Positions 10,679 through 19,225 of a stretch of 64,000 bases of DNA are shown here, in pieces. Positions within the stretch are counted from its first letter, which is position 1; every line of letters starts with the position of its first letter. The notes under the pieces are model-generated. The model saw only the letters and a program-made list of their open reading frames with translations, did no database searches and was not told where the DNA came from. This stretch comes from Hanleya hanleyi (lineage: Eukaryota > Mollusca > Polyplacophora > Lepidopleurida > Hanleyidae), in the NCBI GenBank assembly GCA_036873755.1, contig JAVTVY010039265.1, positions 110,314-174,313 of the forward strand, written 5' to 3'. The translations under genes were made by a program, and so were the position numbers.

Positions 10679-10879
10679 TCAATATACAAAGTGGGGAGCA
10701 CGTGCTTGTCGAAAATGAAGTGTCAGCACCACTTTTCCTCGTTCAAATGCCACCGGTCGTCCCGTGTCATCTCTTATATCCACCGTGATAGTGTTGATGT
10801 CGGTTTGTCGTACAGGTAGGTAGAGCATGTGGGTGAAACTGTGGGTGACTTGATCTCCATACGTCTTTTTAATGACCAT
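10679..10879 (-). pseudogene. C-terminal stub of minor capsid (penton, single jelly-roll) protein
   Basis: The 66 residues contain the segment DINTITVDIRDDTGRPVAFE followed by GKVVLTLHFR, which I recognise as the conserved C-terminus of the Polinton/adintovirus penton-like protein. The remaining several hundred N-terminal codons are gone. At 10879 the sequence switches abruptly into a copy of gene Y, so an internal deletion joined the two. The Y' frame continues across this joint in another reading frame as far as 10774, which makes a spurious fusion. Confidence 0.82.
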
Positions 10880-11187
10880 AGATCAGGGTGAAGGGTAAAA
10901 TGGACTGTACCCCCATCTAGCCGAGCCAATTGAGCAAAGAAAGGGCCGCGTCGGATGAACACATCGTGACACAAGTGGATGAGATCGCCGTCCAGTTCAC
11001 CAGACAACACCCGTTTGAATTTGGTCCAGCCCTCCCGAGACAAACGAATGTGGGCCGGGCACGGTTGTATAGGGTCTGCATCACAAATATCTCCCACCTC
11101 CTCCATGATATCGACCGTATCCGCATAAACGTGCAGGAAAACCTCGGGGGTCAAGCTGAGATACGCCAGTATTATATGCTCCACCAT
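10875..11187 (-). pseudogene. Gene Y', truncated duplicate of protein Y
   Basis: It starts MVEHIILAYLSLTPEVFLHV and is almost identical to Y up to FTLHPDLW. Sequence then changes at 10874-10879 into the penton remnant, read out of frame to a stop at 10774. The tail after DLW is therefore an artefact of the deletion joint. Confidence 0.75.
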
Positions 11188-11224
11188 GGTCAGTACGTGA
11201 ATGGTACCAGATTTGACTGTCTCT

Positions 11225-11234
11225 CGTATTTATA
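11225..11234 (-). promoter_or_regulatory. TATA-like promoter motif before Y'
   Basis: On the minus strand the sequence reads TATAAATACGAGAGACAG, with the TATA box 40 bases upstream of the Y' ATG. The same motif at the same spacing precedes Y, and one precedes X, so it is probably the promoter signal of this gene set. Confidence 0.55.
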
Positions 11235-11500
11235 GGGACAACCGCGTGGGATCAAAGGATCGGGTGGTCATGTCACTGGGCTGACTGAGTCTAGCCGGAT
11301 AGTCTATAGCATCGTCGTCTGGTTCATTGCTAGACATTTGCTCATTGGGTTCTGCCGCCGCTTCTCTCAGGGCACGAGCCCACTCCAGCTCGTCTGATGA
11401 CCGCTCGTCCGGTGTAAACAGCTGGTCCACGATAGGCACCACTTTTTCGAAGGCTGTCCACAGATCGGGGTCTAGGGTGAAGCCACGCGTAGGGTCTTAA
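11230..11500 (-). pseudogene. Gene X', N-terminally truncated duplicate of X
   Basis: It is the duplicate of the last 80-90 codons of X (FTPDERSSDELEWARALREA..., SSNEPDDDAIDYPARLSQPS). The part of X before the duplication edge at about 11500 is absent, so no start is available. The C-terminus differs from X because of a small indel near 11245. Confidence 0.75.
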
Positions 11501-11852
11501 GCACTTGATCCACATCTACCACGGCATCTTCCAATGCAGACCATAGATCAGGGTGAAGGGTAAAATGGACTGTACCCCCATCTAGCCGAGCCAATTGAGC
11601 AAAGAAAGGGCCGCGTCGGATGTACACATCGTGACACAAGTGGATGAGGTCGCCGTCCAGTTCACCAGACAACACCCGTTTGAATTTGGTCCAGCCCTCT
11701 CGGGACAGACGAATGTGGGCCGCGCACGGTTGTGTAGGGTCTGCATCACAGATGTCTCCCACCTCCTCCATGATATCGATCTTATCCGCATAAACGTGCA
11801 GGAAAACCTCGGGGGTCAAGCTGAGATACGCCAGTATTATATGCTCCGTCAT
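11472..11852 (-). CDS. Protein Y, unknown small Polinton protein
   Basis: The 126 residues contain no domain I can name with certainty. The layout is MTEHIILAYLSLTPEVFLHVYADKIDIMEEVGD, then HIRLSREGWTKFKRVLSGELDG, then a DVYIRRGPFFAQL strand-like segment and FTLHPDLW. Gene X, 3 bases upstream, shares the same layout with GWTKFKRVLSGELDG identical, so X and Y are ancient paralogues. The [IV]-x-L-x-R-[ED]-G-W-x-K-F stretch is loosely reminiscent of the PC4/p15 single-stranded-DNA-binding coactivator fold carried by some invertebrate DNA viruses, but that is a guess. The last 10 or so residues cross the duplication edge and may not be original. It has its own TATA-like box 40 bases upstream. Confidence 0.65.
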   Translation of the reverse strand: MTEHIILAYLSLTPEVFLHVYADKIDIMEEVGDICDADPTQPCAAHIRLSREGWTKFKRVLSGELDGDLIHLCHDVYIRRGPFFAQLARLDGGTVHFTLHPDLWSALEDAVVDVDQVLKTLRVASP

Positions 11853-11854
11853 GG

Positions 11855-12427
11855 TCAGTACGTGAATGGTACCAGATTTGACTGTCTCTCGTATTTATAG
11901 GGACAACCCCGTGGATCAAAGGATCGGGTGGTCATGCCACTGGGCTGACTGAGTCTAGGCGGATAGTCTATAGCATCGTCGTCTGGTTCATTGCTAGACA
12001 TTTGCTCATTGGGTTCTGCCGCCGCTTCTCTCAAGGCACGAGCCCACTCCATCTCGTCTGATGACCGCTCGTCCGGTGTAAACAGCTGGTCCACGATAGG
12101 CACCACTTTTTCGAAGGCTGTCCACAGATCGGGGTCTAGGGTGAAGCCTCGCGTAGGGTCTTTATAGCGGTCCAGGCGTGGGAAGAAGGGTCCACGGTGT
12201 ACGTAGATGGCATTGTCTCTCTGGGTGAGATGTCCGTCGAGCTCGCCGCTCAACACCCGTTTAAATTTGGTCCAGCCGTCACGGTGTAGCGTAACCGTAT
12301 TCGATACGGTCTCAGCGCGCGACCAGCAAACATCTCCACGGTCTTCCACGAGGATGACTTTATCTTCATAGACGTGTAACCCCACCCGGGGTGTAAGGGG
12401 AAGGATGGCTCGTAGAACTGGTGACAT
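11855..12427 (-). CDS. Protein X, unknown small Polinton protein
   Basis: The natural start is the ATG at 12425-12427 (MSPVLRAILPLTPRVGLHVY). A longer frame beginning at 12448 picks up six codons from the retroelement inserted right beside this ATG. The protein is about 190 residues. The N-terminal 100 are homologous to Y (TLHRDGWTKFKRVLSGELDG, YVHRGPFFPRL, FTLDPDLW). The C-terminal 90 are acidic and likely unstructured (DERSSDEMEWARALREA, SSNEPDDDAIDYPPRL). Its stop lies 3 bases before the Y start, implying coordinated expression. The insertion now separates its ATG from the TATA motif at 12659-12666, so expression is probably lost. Confidence 0.65.
   Translation of the reverse strand: MSPVLRAILPLTPRVGLHVYEDKVILVEDRGDVCWSRAETVSNTVTLHRDGWTKFKRVLSGELDGHLTQRDNAIYVHRGPFFPRLDRYKDPTRGFTLDPDLWTAFEKVVPIVDQLFTPDERSSDEMEWARALREAAAEPNEQMSSNEPDDDAIDYPPRLSQPSGMTTRSFDPRGCPYKYERQSNLVPFTY
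11890..11899 (-). promoter_or_regulatory. TATA-like promoter motif before Y
   Basis: The minus strand reads TATAAATACGAGAGACAG, with the TATA box 40 bases upstream of the Y ATG (11852). It lies inside the end of X. Confidence 0.55.
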
Positions 12428-12614
12428 TACAAGCGTCCAGTCCGTCATTCATAATCCAGCCGTCGTCCATTAGAGAATATCCGCGTCCATAATCCAAAGA
12501 CCTATTCCATTTTCCACATAACAGTATTAGCACCAAATTCAAAAAGACAATCACAGTATACATAAACATAGGCTTGTTTCCTGCAAGAGAGAAGCCGTCA
12601 ACAGTTTTCAATGA
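12426..12614 (-). mobile_element. YIDD retroelement copy C, 3' end only
   Basis: This is a roughly 189-bp fragment of the retroelement's last bases, ending at the common ATTACAAGCG boundary. It is inserted exactly next to the start codon of gene X and interrupts the C-terminal part of the membrane-protein frame, where it adds retroelement-derived codons (SLKTVDGFSLAGNKPMFMY...). Confidence 0.9.
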
Positions 12615-12959
12615 CCCAATGACGATCGGTGAATGACGCACACTGTGTCTGACCCTCGTATTTATAGTCAGGTCCCAATGCCAATGCCACAGCGCCAGGG
12701 TCAATAGGGCACAGACCATGACTAGGCCAACCAGCCGTCGCTGATTCCGGCGTGAGCGCTCGTGGTCCATAGCCGGAGCATCAAGGATGGCTGTCATAGT
12801 CCAGTAGTGGTGAGTGATGGCACACCTCTCCATCGAGTGCACTCTGTCGAGGACCGCTTCTGTGAACTCGTTCAGGATCTGGCGTCGCCCCTCGTTGTCG
12901 TCGCCATCTGAAAACATGGACCGAACCACTGCTCGGTAACCCGTGAGTGAATTAACCAC
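12615..12959 (-). pseudogene. Small membrane protein of the Polinton, C-terminus interrupted
   Basis: It starts MVNSLTGYRAVVRSMFSDGDD. A charged N-terminal half with FTEAVLDRVHSMERCAITHHYW is followed by basic RSRRNQRR and one clear membrane segment, LVGLVMVCALLTLALWHWHW, then INTRVRHSVRHSP. The genuine frame stops being element-derived at about 12615, where retroelement copy C begins. Single-span membrane proteins next to the capsid genes are common in Polintons, but no family could be named. A TATA-like TATAAAACACG (minus strand, about 13050-13060) lies roughly 95 bases upstream. Confidence 0.55.
12659..12666 (-). promoter_or_regulatory. TATA-like promoter motif of X (now separated)
   Basis: The minus strand reads TATAAATACGAGGGTCAGAC, the same motif as before Y and Y'. 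Subtracting the inserted copy C, it would lie about 45 bases from the X ATG. Confidence 0.5.
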
Positions 12960-13385
12960 GGCCGCATGCTGTAAAATGCGAGTCGCTTAGGGACGGGTGT
13001 CCGTCATGGCTCTGAAACCGTAGGAATGAAGGTGTAGGATCCAGAGAGACGTGTTTTATAGACCATGTCACACATGCGCGCCTAGGCGTAGCTCTACGGG
13101 TGTAGTCCGTGATACGTACTATTCTGGCGGGTTAGTCTAAAAAAGAGAGCAACAACAACAACAAAGATTACAGCGCCGGAGGCGCTCCTGGATCCCCTGG
13201 AAAATCTTCTCCACGTCTCATGGTATAGCTCCGGTGAGGCAGGCTCAGGCTGGTGAGGCTCAGGCAAGTAGCTCCTCTCGTCAGGTAGGCTCAGGCTGGT
13301 CAGGCAGGCTGGTCAGGTAGCTCCGATCGGCAGGGCAATGAATGCAGCAATGCCCTTAACATTTCCACTTTTATATACCTACATA
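12960..13385. other. Non-coding inner flank with CAGGCTGGT-type low-complexity repeats
   Basis: It contains the TATA-like motif near 13055, a CAACAACAACAAC stretch (about 13151-13163) that mirrors the one at 7312-7324 inside the left end, and a degenerate array of GGCTCAGGCTGGTCAGG at 13225-13330. No gene is seen. Confidence 0.6.
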
Positions 13386-13904
13386 GAAGTACCCGGATGT
13401 AGGCGCGGACGTAGGCGAAAGCATCCTAGTACCCGGATGTAGGCGCAGCCGTGAGCGAAATTCTAATACCCGTCCATTGGTTCTTTTATCGATCGCTCAT
13501 TGGCTCATTTTCTCGACCGGTGATTGGTCCAAATGGAACTGCCCATCCTTCCCTGGTTAATTTACAAGCTCTGTATATCGATGCCGCAACATTGTTGCCG
13601 AACCTTGCCGAAAGGGAGACATTGGACCTGGATGTGACCTTTGACCCGACCTTCATCCGCGCACTGCCGGTGTGGCCGCGCGTGCGGCCGGAGAACCCGC
13701 GCGGGCGCGCTGCGGCCGGAGTATCCCGCGCGCTGCGGCCGGGGCGGGCCGAGCCGGGCCGGAAAAAACCCCACAGACAGGTCAGTACATGCATTCCTAT
13801 CATGTTCTCAGGTCACACCCCATTCACCCAAATCAGAAGTGACGTCATACCCCTAATTTTACATGCACCCATCCTTGGCTGGATGCCCCTTCACGAATGC
13901 TTCA

Positions 13905-14640
13905 CTTTGATACCTCACTCGACTCCATCGGACCATTAGTGGCCCACCTAGACCGCAAAAACGTCTATTTCCACACTCGTTTCCCACAATTCCCTGTCTG
14001 CGCATGCGCAGAATGTGGACAACGGCCGAGACACTACTCCAGGCGGTTGCTCCCTCACATATGCTTCACATGGATACCTCACTCGACTCTATCGGCCCAT
14101 TAGTGGCTCGCCTAGGCCCCAGAACGTCTATTTCCATACACTTTCTCTACTGCGCATGCGCAGAATGACGTCAGTTCCACGTCACACCCAGCCCGTTGGA
14201 TACTCCCTCACGTATGCTTTACATTGATACCTCACTCGATCCAATCGGCCCATTAGTGGCCCACCTAAACCCCAACACGTCTATTTCTATACTACGGCCA
14301 GACTGCGCATGCGCAGACTATTGACAACGAACGACACACTAGCCCAGGCGGATGCTTCCTCACGACAGCTTCAAAATAAGACCTCATACGACACCATAGG
14401 ATCATTAGGTTCTCACCTAAACCCTAAAACGTCTATTTCCACACCCTTTTCCCAGAATTCCCTGTCTGCGCATGCGCAGAATGTTGACAACGGCCGAGAC
14501 ACTAGTCCAATCGGATGCCCCCTCACATATACCCTTTGTCTATTGCGCATGCGCAGAATGACGATATTCCGACCCCACATCCACCCAGTGGGATGCCCCC
14601 TTACATAGGTTTCACATTGATACCTCACTCGACCCCATCG
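13905..14640. promoter_or_regulatory. Array of ~150-bp units with NRF-1-type palindromes (right arm)
   Basis: Perfect TGCGCATGCGCA sites lie at 13999-14010, 14151-14162, 14304-14315, 14467-14478, with a further TTGCGCATGCGCAG site at 14544-14555. They are spaced about 152, 153, 163 and 77 bases apart. The arm faces the genes X, Y and capsid, so it could contain the element's promoter or enhancer. Function is inferred only. Confidence 0.6.
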
Positions 14641-14740
14641 GTCCAAGTGAAAAGACACGGACCTCACCGAAGAGACACGGAGGTGACCGAAGAGACACGG
14701 AGGTGAACGACATTGTGGAAAAACCCCACAGACAGGTCAG

Positions 14741-16814
14741 GTGGCCTTCCGCAGTTTCGTAGTAATGGCCCCTCTCTAATTTCATAATACGATAGACTGC
14801 CCTTGTTCTGCTACATCATAATTCTTCTTGTCTTCTTAATAGCTTATATCTATAATGCCATCCTATTCAGCATTATCAACGCTGCAAACGAGTACGTATA
14901 AATCGAGTGCTGGCTTCGTCTACACGCTGATCGGGATCATGGAGTAAAGTTTGTCCTGCCTCAGTTATGCCCCTTGTGTGTGCCTAAAAATCGGGACTCA
15001 TTTACGGGAAGAAAATCTGACAAAAAACGGTTAGGTTAACACCCCCTTTTTTTTTGCCTTTTTAAGTTGAGACCGGACCAGGGAACGTGAGTAAGAAGTT
15101 TAATTGAAATCGCTCTTACAGATTTTTCTGGAAATTGAGCCGAATTTGACCATTTTTCGACATTTTTAAGGGGTTTTCTAGGAAAAATGAAGCAAGCATG
15201 GAGGAGAATGTTCGAGTTAAATTTTTCTATAACATAGCAGTGTTATATCTTAAAATAATAGTTTCAGCATGCTCTTTCAGAAAATATATACATATAAGTG
15301 ATTTGGGTTGAAGGTTTTGCGACAACTGGTGGCCGAAAAACGGACCCATAGTCTATTCCATGCCGAATAAAAGAATCTCCGGAGTGCACCCTTTAAGGCA
15401 TAATAGTGGAGTCTATGCATTATCTTAATGTAGACTCCGTTACGGAGCGGAGATGTATCATTACGCCAGATTGTTTAATTTTGACTGCCTAGTTATACCT
15501 GAAGCTCTATTTTCGGAAGCAGGTGGAAAGAAGACCAGGAGTTCGATTAAAATAATCCACAGTGTGTCCATTAGTATACAGTTGAGGTTACTGCATACTG
15601 TATTCCATACAGGAGTTATCTCCCCCTGGACTGAAATTTCGGTGGATATTATGGCAGAACGAGGTCCTATCAGAATGATATAAATTTGCCAGTGTAAATT
15701 TTCTTTACAAGAGAACCCATTTACAGTCCATAAAGGATGGAATGGATGTATATTATTATGGTTTTACAAATTATTTCTCAAGTTTCTGAAGTATTTCCCA
15801 TGTTTCTAAGAGAAAATTGAGTGCAAAATTACCAATAATTTGACTTGGTTACATCGTTTATTTGCATTTTCCCGCGTTTCTGCTATCATTGGAAAGCGGA
15901 AAAGTAACCACGGCCTTCATATTGCCGAATGGATGACCATTATTAAGAAGAAATAGGTTAATTTTGAGTTTTGTTCTCGAAAATCCTGCTAGAATTGGCA
16001 AAATTGATCAAAACAAAGATGGGGTAGGGGGAAAGTTATCGGTCGGATTTCCAAAAATAATATGTATAACTGGCAAGTGTTGTATACCGCCATACTCACA
16101 AACACTCTGAGATTACGATACATGTGAATAATTAATTTCGTAAAAAACATCCTGCCCCTTAAGGTGGCCCTCCGCAGCTTCGTAGTAATGGCCCCTCTCT
16201 AATTTCATAATACGATAGACTGCCCTTGTTCTGCTACATCATAATTCTTCTTGTCTTCTTAATAGCTTATATCTATAATGCCATCCTATTCAGCATTATC
16301 AACGCTGCAAACGAGTACGTACAAATCGAGTGCTGGCTTCGTCTACACGCTGATCGGGATCATGGAGTAAAGTTTGTCCTGCCTCAGTTATGCCCCTTGG
16401 GTGTGCCTAAAAATCGGGACTCATTTACGGGAAGAAAATCTGACAAAAAACGGTTAGGTTAACACCCCTTTTTTTTTTGCCTTTTTAAGTTGAGACCGGA
16501 CCAGGGAACGTGAGTAAGAAGTTTAATTGAAATCGCTCTTACAGATTTTTCTGGAAATTGAGCTGAATTTGACCATTTTTCGACATTTTTAAGGGATTTT
16601 CTAGGAAAAATGAAGCAAGCATGGAGGAGAATGTTCGAGTTTAATTTTTCTATAACATAGCAGTGTTATATCCTAAAATAATAGTTTCATCATGCTCTTT
16701 CAGAAAATATATACATATAAGTGATTTGGGTTGAAGGTTTTGCGACAACTGGTGGCCGAAAAACGGACCCATAGTCTATTCCATGCCGAATAAAAGAATC
16801 TCCGGAGTGCACCC
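14741..16814. mobile_element. 2.07-kb element with 651-bp terminal direct repeats
   Basis: The direct repeats are 14741-15391 and 16164-16814, very similar to each other, and flank a 772-bp unique core that begins TTTAAGG and ends CCCCTTAAG. The intact left Polinton arm (CATGTACTGACCTG at about 5518-5531) provides the empty site. It shows that TCAG (or CAG) was duplicated at 14737-14740 and 16815-16818. The layout resembles a small LTR-type (TRIM-like) element, but the repeats begin GTGG and end CACCC instead of TG...CA, and no reverse transcriptase, primer site or other coding region is seen. An open frame with a hydrophobic start at 16226-16462 is interrupted in the other repeat. Confidence 0.75.
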
Positions 16815-17078
16815 TCAGTACATGTCCCATCATGTTCTGAAGATGGCGGACCTCACCGAAAAGACACGGAGATCACCGAAAAGACACGGAGGTGAACGAC
16901 ATTGTGGAAAAACCCCACAGACAGGTCAGTACATATCCTATCATGTTCACAGGTCACGCTCCATTCACCCAGACTGGAAGTGACGTCATACGGGACTGGT
17001 GGCGCCCCCTGGCGGAAGCAGGGAATCAAGAGTTACCTCCCTGGAAAACAGGACTTTAAATCCTCTCTATATACTACT

Positions 17079-17084
17079 CATATA
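17079..17084. repeat. Polinton target-site duplication, right (CATATA)
   Basis: CATATA directly follows ACTACT and is identical to the copy at 5259-5264. Confidence 0.9.
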
Positions 17085-17869
17085 GGAAAAGGGTCCACAC
17101 AGGGTCGAGGTCAGAATTCGACCAGGGATGGAATTGATAGACATAAAAAAATATATCTTCAGATGCTGATAGCGATTATGGAGAAAATATATATCCTGAA
17201 GAGATAGTCCAACCCACTGATAAGCGGAAAGCGCATTAAACTTAACCAGTGGAAAGAAATGTTTGTCGTACCTGTTACAAAAACATTTCGCAAAGATACT
17301 GAGAAGAGAAAGCGGTATTATTTGAACCAAGACTATGATAAAGATGAAACGGGTTGAATGGCCAAGCAATCCAGAGACGAAGAGAACTTTATGTGAAACT
17401 AATCACAATCAAGTGAACACATGGAAAACCATACAAATTCATAATGAAATATTCAAAACAACGGTTTACAAACATCATAAGATCTAGACTAAGATGAAGC
17501 GCTTAAACACGCGATTAAGGTACAGAAGTTTCTATTTGTTGGTTGGATGAGAGAGATAATAACCTTATTGATGAAGATGAGGGAAACGATGATGTTGAGA
17601 ACATCAATTCTGAAGAAGAACCGCAGTAAGAATATCATCAGAGAGAAAAATCTTGAATATTAGAGAAATGGAACAGTAAACAAGGCCATTGTTATCCTTA
17701 TAACTTATGTACGAATATAAGAGAATTCCAATTGCTGTCATTGTAACATTGTTTGCTATTCTCCATTATTTATATGACATTTATATTCAGTTTTTAATAA
17801 GTTGGATATTAATTAATCAATCATATTTGTTAGTTTATTTCGTGTCTGTTTATTCACGTCCAACCATCA
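17085..17869. other. Decayed coding-like remnants of the older element
   Basis: Short plus-strand stretches look like broken protein: an acidic DSDYGEN..EEIVQPTDK piece near 17160-17230, a lysine/arginine-rich KTFRKDTEKRKRYYLNQDYD piece near 17280-17350, and an acidic NLIDEDEGNDDVENINSEEE piece near 17560-17625. None could be identified. They lie between the Polinton and the older element's right inverted repeat. Confidence 0.35.
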
Positions 17870-18490
17870 CGTCAAGCATCCCTCCATGCCTCCCTCCCTC
17901 CACTGTTCCCTTCATATACGGTTCTCAAATGCATAGTCATAAAGTCCATATCGTCTTGACAACCTTAAATATCTCATCGTCCATCTTTAATAGATTTCCA
18001 GTGTGTCTAAGTCTTGACGGATGGCGCTTTATTTAAACATATGGATGGGGCTTCAATAACAGATTTCTGTGGATGCCTTTCAAGTTCTGTCTTAGTCGGC
18101 TCTACAGCTGGTAGAGTCAGGGACATGGATGTATTTGTTATCGTTTTAAGCCGTCTTACAATTGGATTGTTAGTTGTATCGATCGCCAGTGAGGGATAAT
18201 GAAATATTTAAGGTTGGCCTAGTCTCTTTCTCTCATAAGCTTCTTATCTCACGAAAGCTCAACCTGATCTACGTAAAATAACCCACTGATCAACATCCTA
18301 AAAGTAATCTTCCTTCCAAATCATGGTAAAGCTTTAGGTTTAGTAGCGACGATGTCATGCCTTCGACAGTTCCTCTAAGAATGCGGATAGGCTACCCCAC
18401 ACAGTTTACAGTTTGTATGATTGTTAACGTTGCCATGGTATTTCCGGGCTATTATCCTCGTTATATATAAAGATGTCTGTCCGGCAACTA
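17870..18490. repeat. Right inverted repeat of the older element
   Basis: This is the reverse-complement partner of 3530-4010. Shared blocks are TACGGTTCTC.AATGCATAGTC, TTTAGTAGCGACGATG, TTCGAC.GTTCCTCTAA and GTTGCCATGGTATT. A roughly 200-bp segment (18030-18230) has no clear partner on the left. The older element would measure about 3 kb once the nested Polinton is discounted. Confidence 0.6.
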
Positions 18491-18559
18491 TAATCAAAAC
18501 CAGCATCATAGCAAAATAGGCAACTCACAAAATTTAGAGCATTATTGCCAAAGCATTAC

Positions 18560-19225
18560 GATTACTAGTACCCCATGTTGGAACTAACGTTCGTTACTGT
18601 CAAAGCATTACAAAAGCTAGTATCCCATGGGATAATTGACGATCATTACCAACTGACGATCATTACCGTCAAAAGTATTACGAAAGCTAGTATCCCATGG
18701 TGTAAAATTTTGGCGATCATTACCAATTGACGATCATTAACGTCAAAGCATTAATAAAGCTAGTATCCCATGGGGTAAAATTTTGGCGATCATTACCAAC
18801 TGACGATCATTAAAGTCAAAGCATTACGAAAACTCGTATCCCATGGTGTAATTGACGATCATTACCAATTGTCGATCATTATCATCAAAAGTAGTACGAA
18901 AGCTAGTATCCTAGGTGTAAAATTTTGGCGATCATTACCAATTGACGATCATTAACGTCAAAGCATTACGAAAGCTCGTATCCCATGGTGCAATTGACGA
19001 TCATTACCAATTGTCGATCATTATCGTCAAAAGTATTACGAAAGCTAGTATCCCATGGTGTAAAATTTTGGCGATCATTACCAATTGACGATCATTAAAG
19101 TCAAAGCATTACGAAAGCTCGTATCCCATGGTGCAATTGACGATCATTACCAATTGACGATCATTATCGTCAAAGCATTAGTAAAGCTAGTATCCCATTG
19201 TGTAATTAACGATTATTGTCATTCT
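18560..19225. repeat. Satellite array, ~143-bp dimeric period
   Basis: Alternating subunits share CATTACGAAAGCTAGTATCC, CATGGTG and GGCGATCATTACCAATTGAC. One subunit type carries an extra GTAAAATTTT. Landmarks at 18821, 18963 and 19107 give a 142-144-bp period. The GATCATTA...TTGACGATCATTA halves are partly self-complementary. The chance frame at 19085-19411 runs through it. Confidence 0.9.

Larger units (their letters stand above)
10874..12165. repeat. 665-bp tandem duplication spanning parts of genes X and Y
   Basis: Segment 10874-about 11500 and segment 11539-about 12165 are nearly identical, with an offset of 664-665 bases throughout. Each carries the C-terminal part of X, the X-Y spacer with its TATA box, and the N-terminal part of Y. 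The left edge coincides with the junction to the penton stub. The right edge falls inside X, at GGGTCTT. Confidence 0.92.
5265..17078. mobile_element. Maverick/Polinton (adintovirus-like) element, capsid module only
   Basis: The element is 11,814 bp with 5'-AGTAGT and ACTACT-3' ends, a perfect 6-bp CATATA duplication and terminal inverted repeats of nearly 2 kb. All recognisable genes lie on the minus strand between 7448 and 12959: adenain-like protease, double jelly-roll major capsid protein, small basic virion protein, penton/minor capsid remnant, the X and Y proteins and a membrane protein. Protein-primed DNA polymerase B, retrovirus-type integrase and packaging ATPase, all expected in a full-length Polinton, are missing. 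The element carries two later retroelement insertions (8604-9667 and 12426-12614) and a 2.07-kb insertion in its right inverted repeat. The exact duplication at both ends shows that it entered as one unit, so the missing genes were lost before insertion or deleted internally later. Confidence 0.93.
13386..17078. repeat. Polinton right terminal inverted repeat (split by an insertion)
   Basis: This is the reverse complement of 5265-7153. It runs 13386-14740, is interrupted by the 14741-16814 insertion, and resumes 16815-17078. It carries CRE octamers at 13840-13847 and 16981-16988, the CpG-rich CGCGCGCTGCGGCCGG block at 13680-13760, and the NRF-1-type array. Confidence 0.92.

Noticed and set aside
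10122..10718. 198- and 144-codon plus-strand frames opposite the capsid and PX genes
   Set aside because: They are antisense to recognised virion genes and show no motif of their own.
10930..11900. Plus-strand 101-codon frames opposite Y and Y'
   Set aside because: Antisense shadows of the Y paralogues, duplicated with them.
16226..16462. 78-codon frame with a hydrophobic N-terminus in the direct-repeat element
   Set aside because: The other repeat copy has an early stop at the same place, and there is no family match.
17875..17910. Possible CRISPR-like or tRNA features in short repeats
   Set aside because: No regular repeat-spacer pattern and no cloverleaf with conserved T-arm was found here or elsewhere in the window. 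The composition and gene types are eukaryotic.
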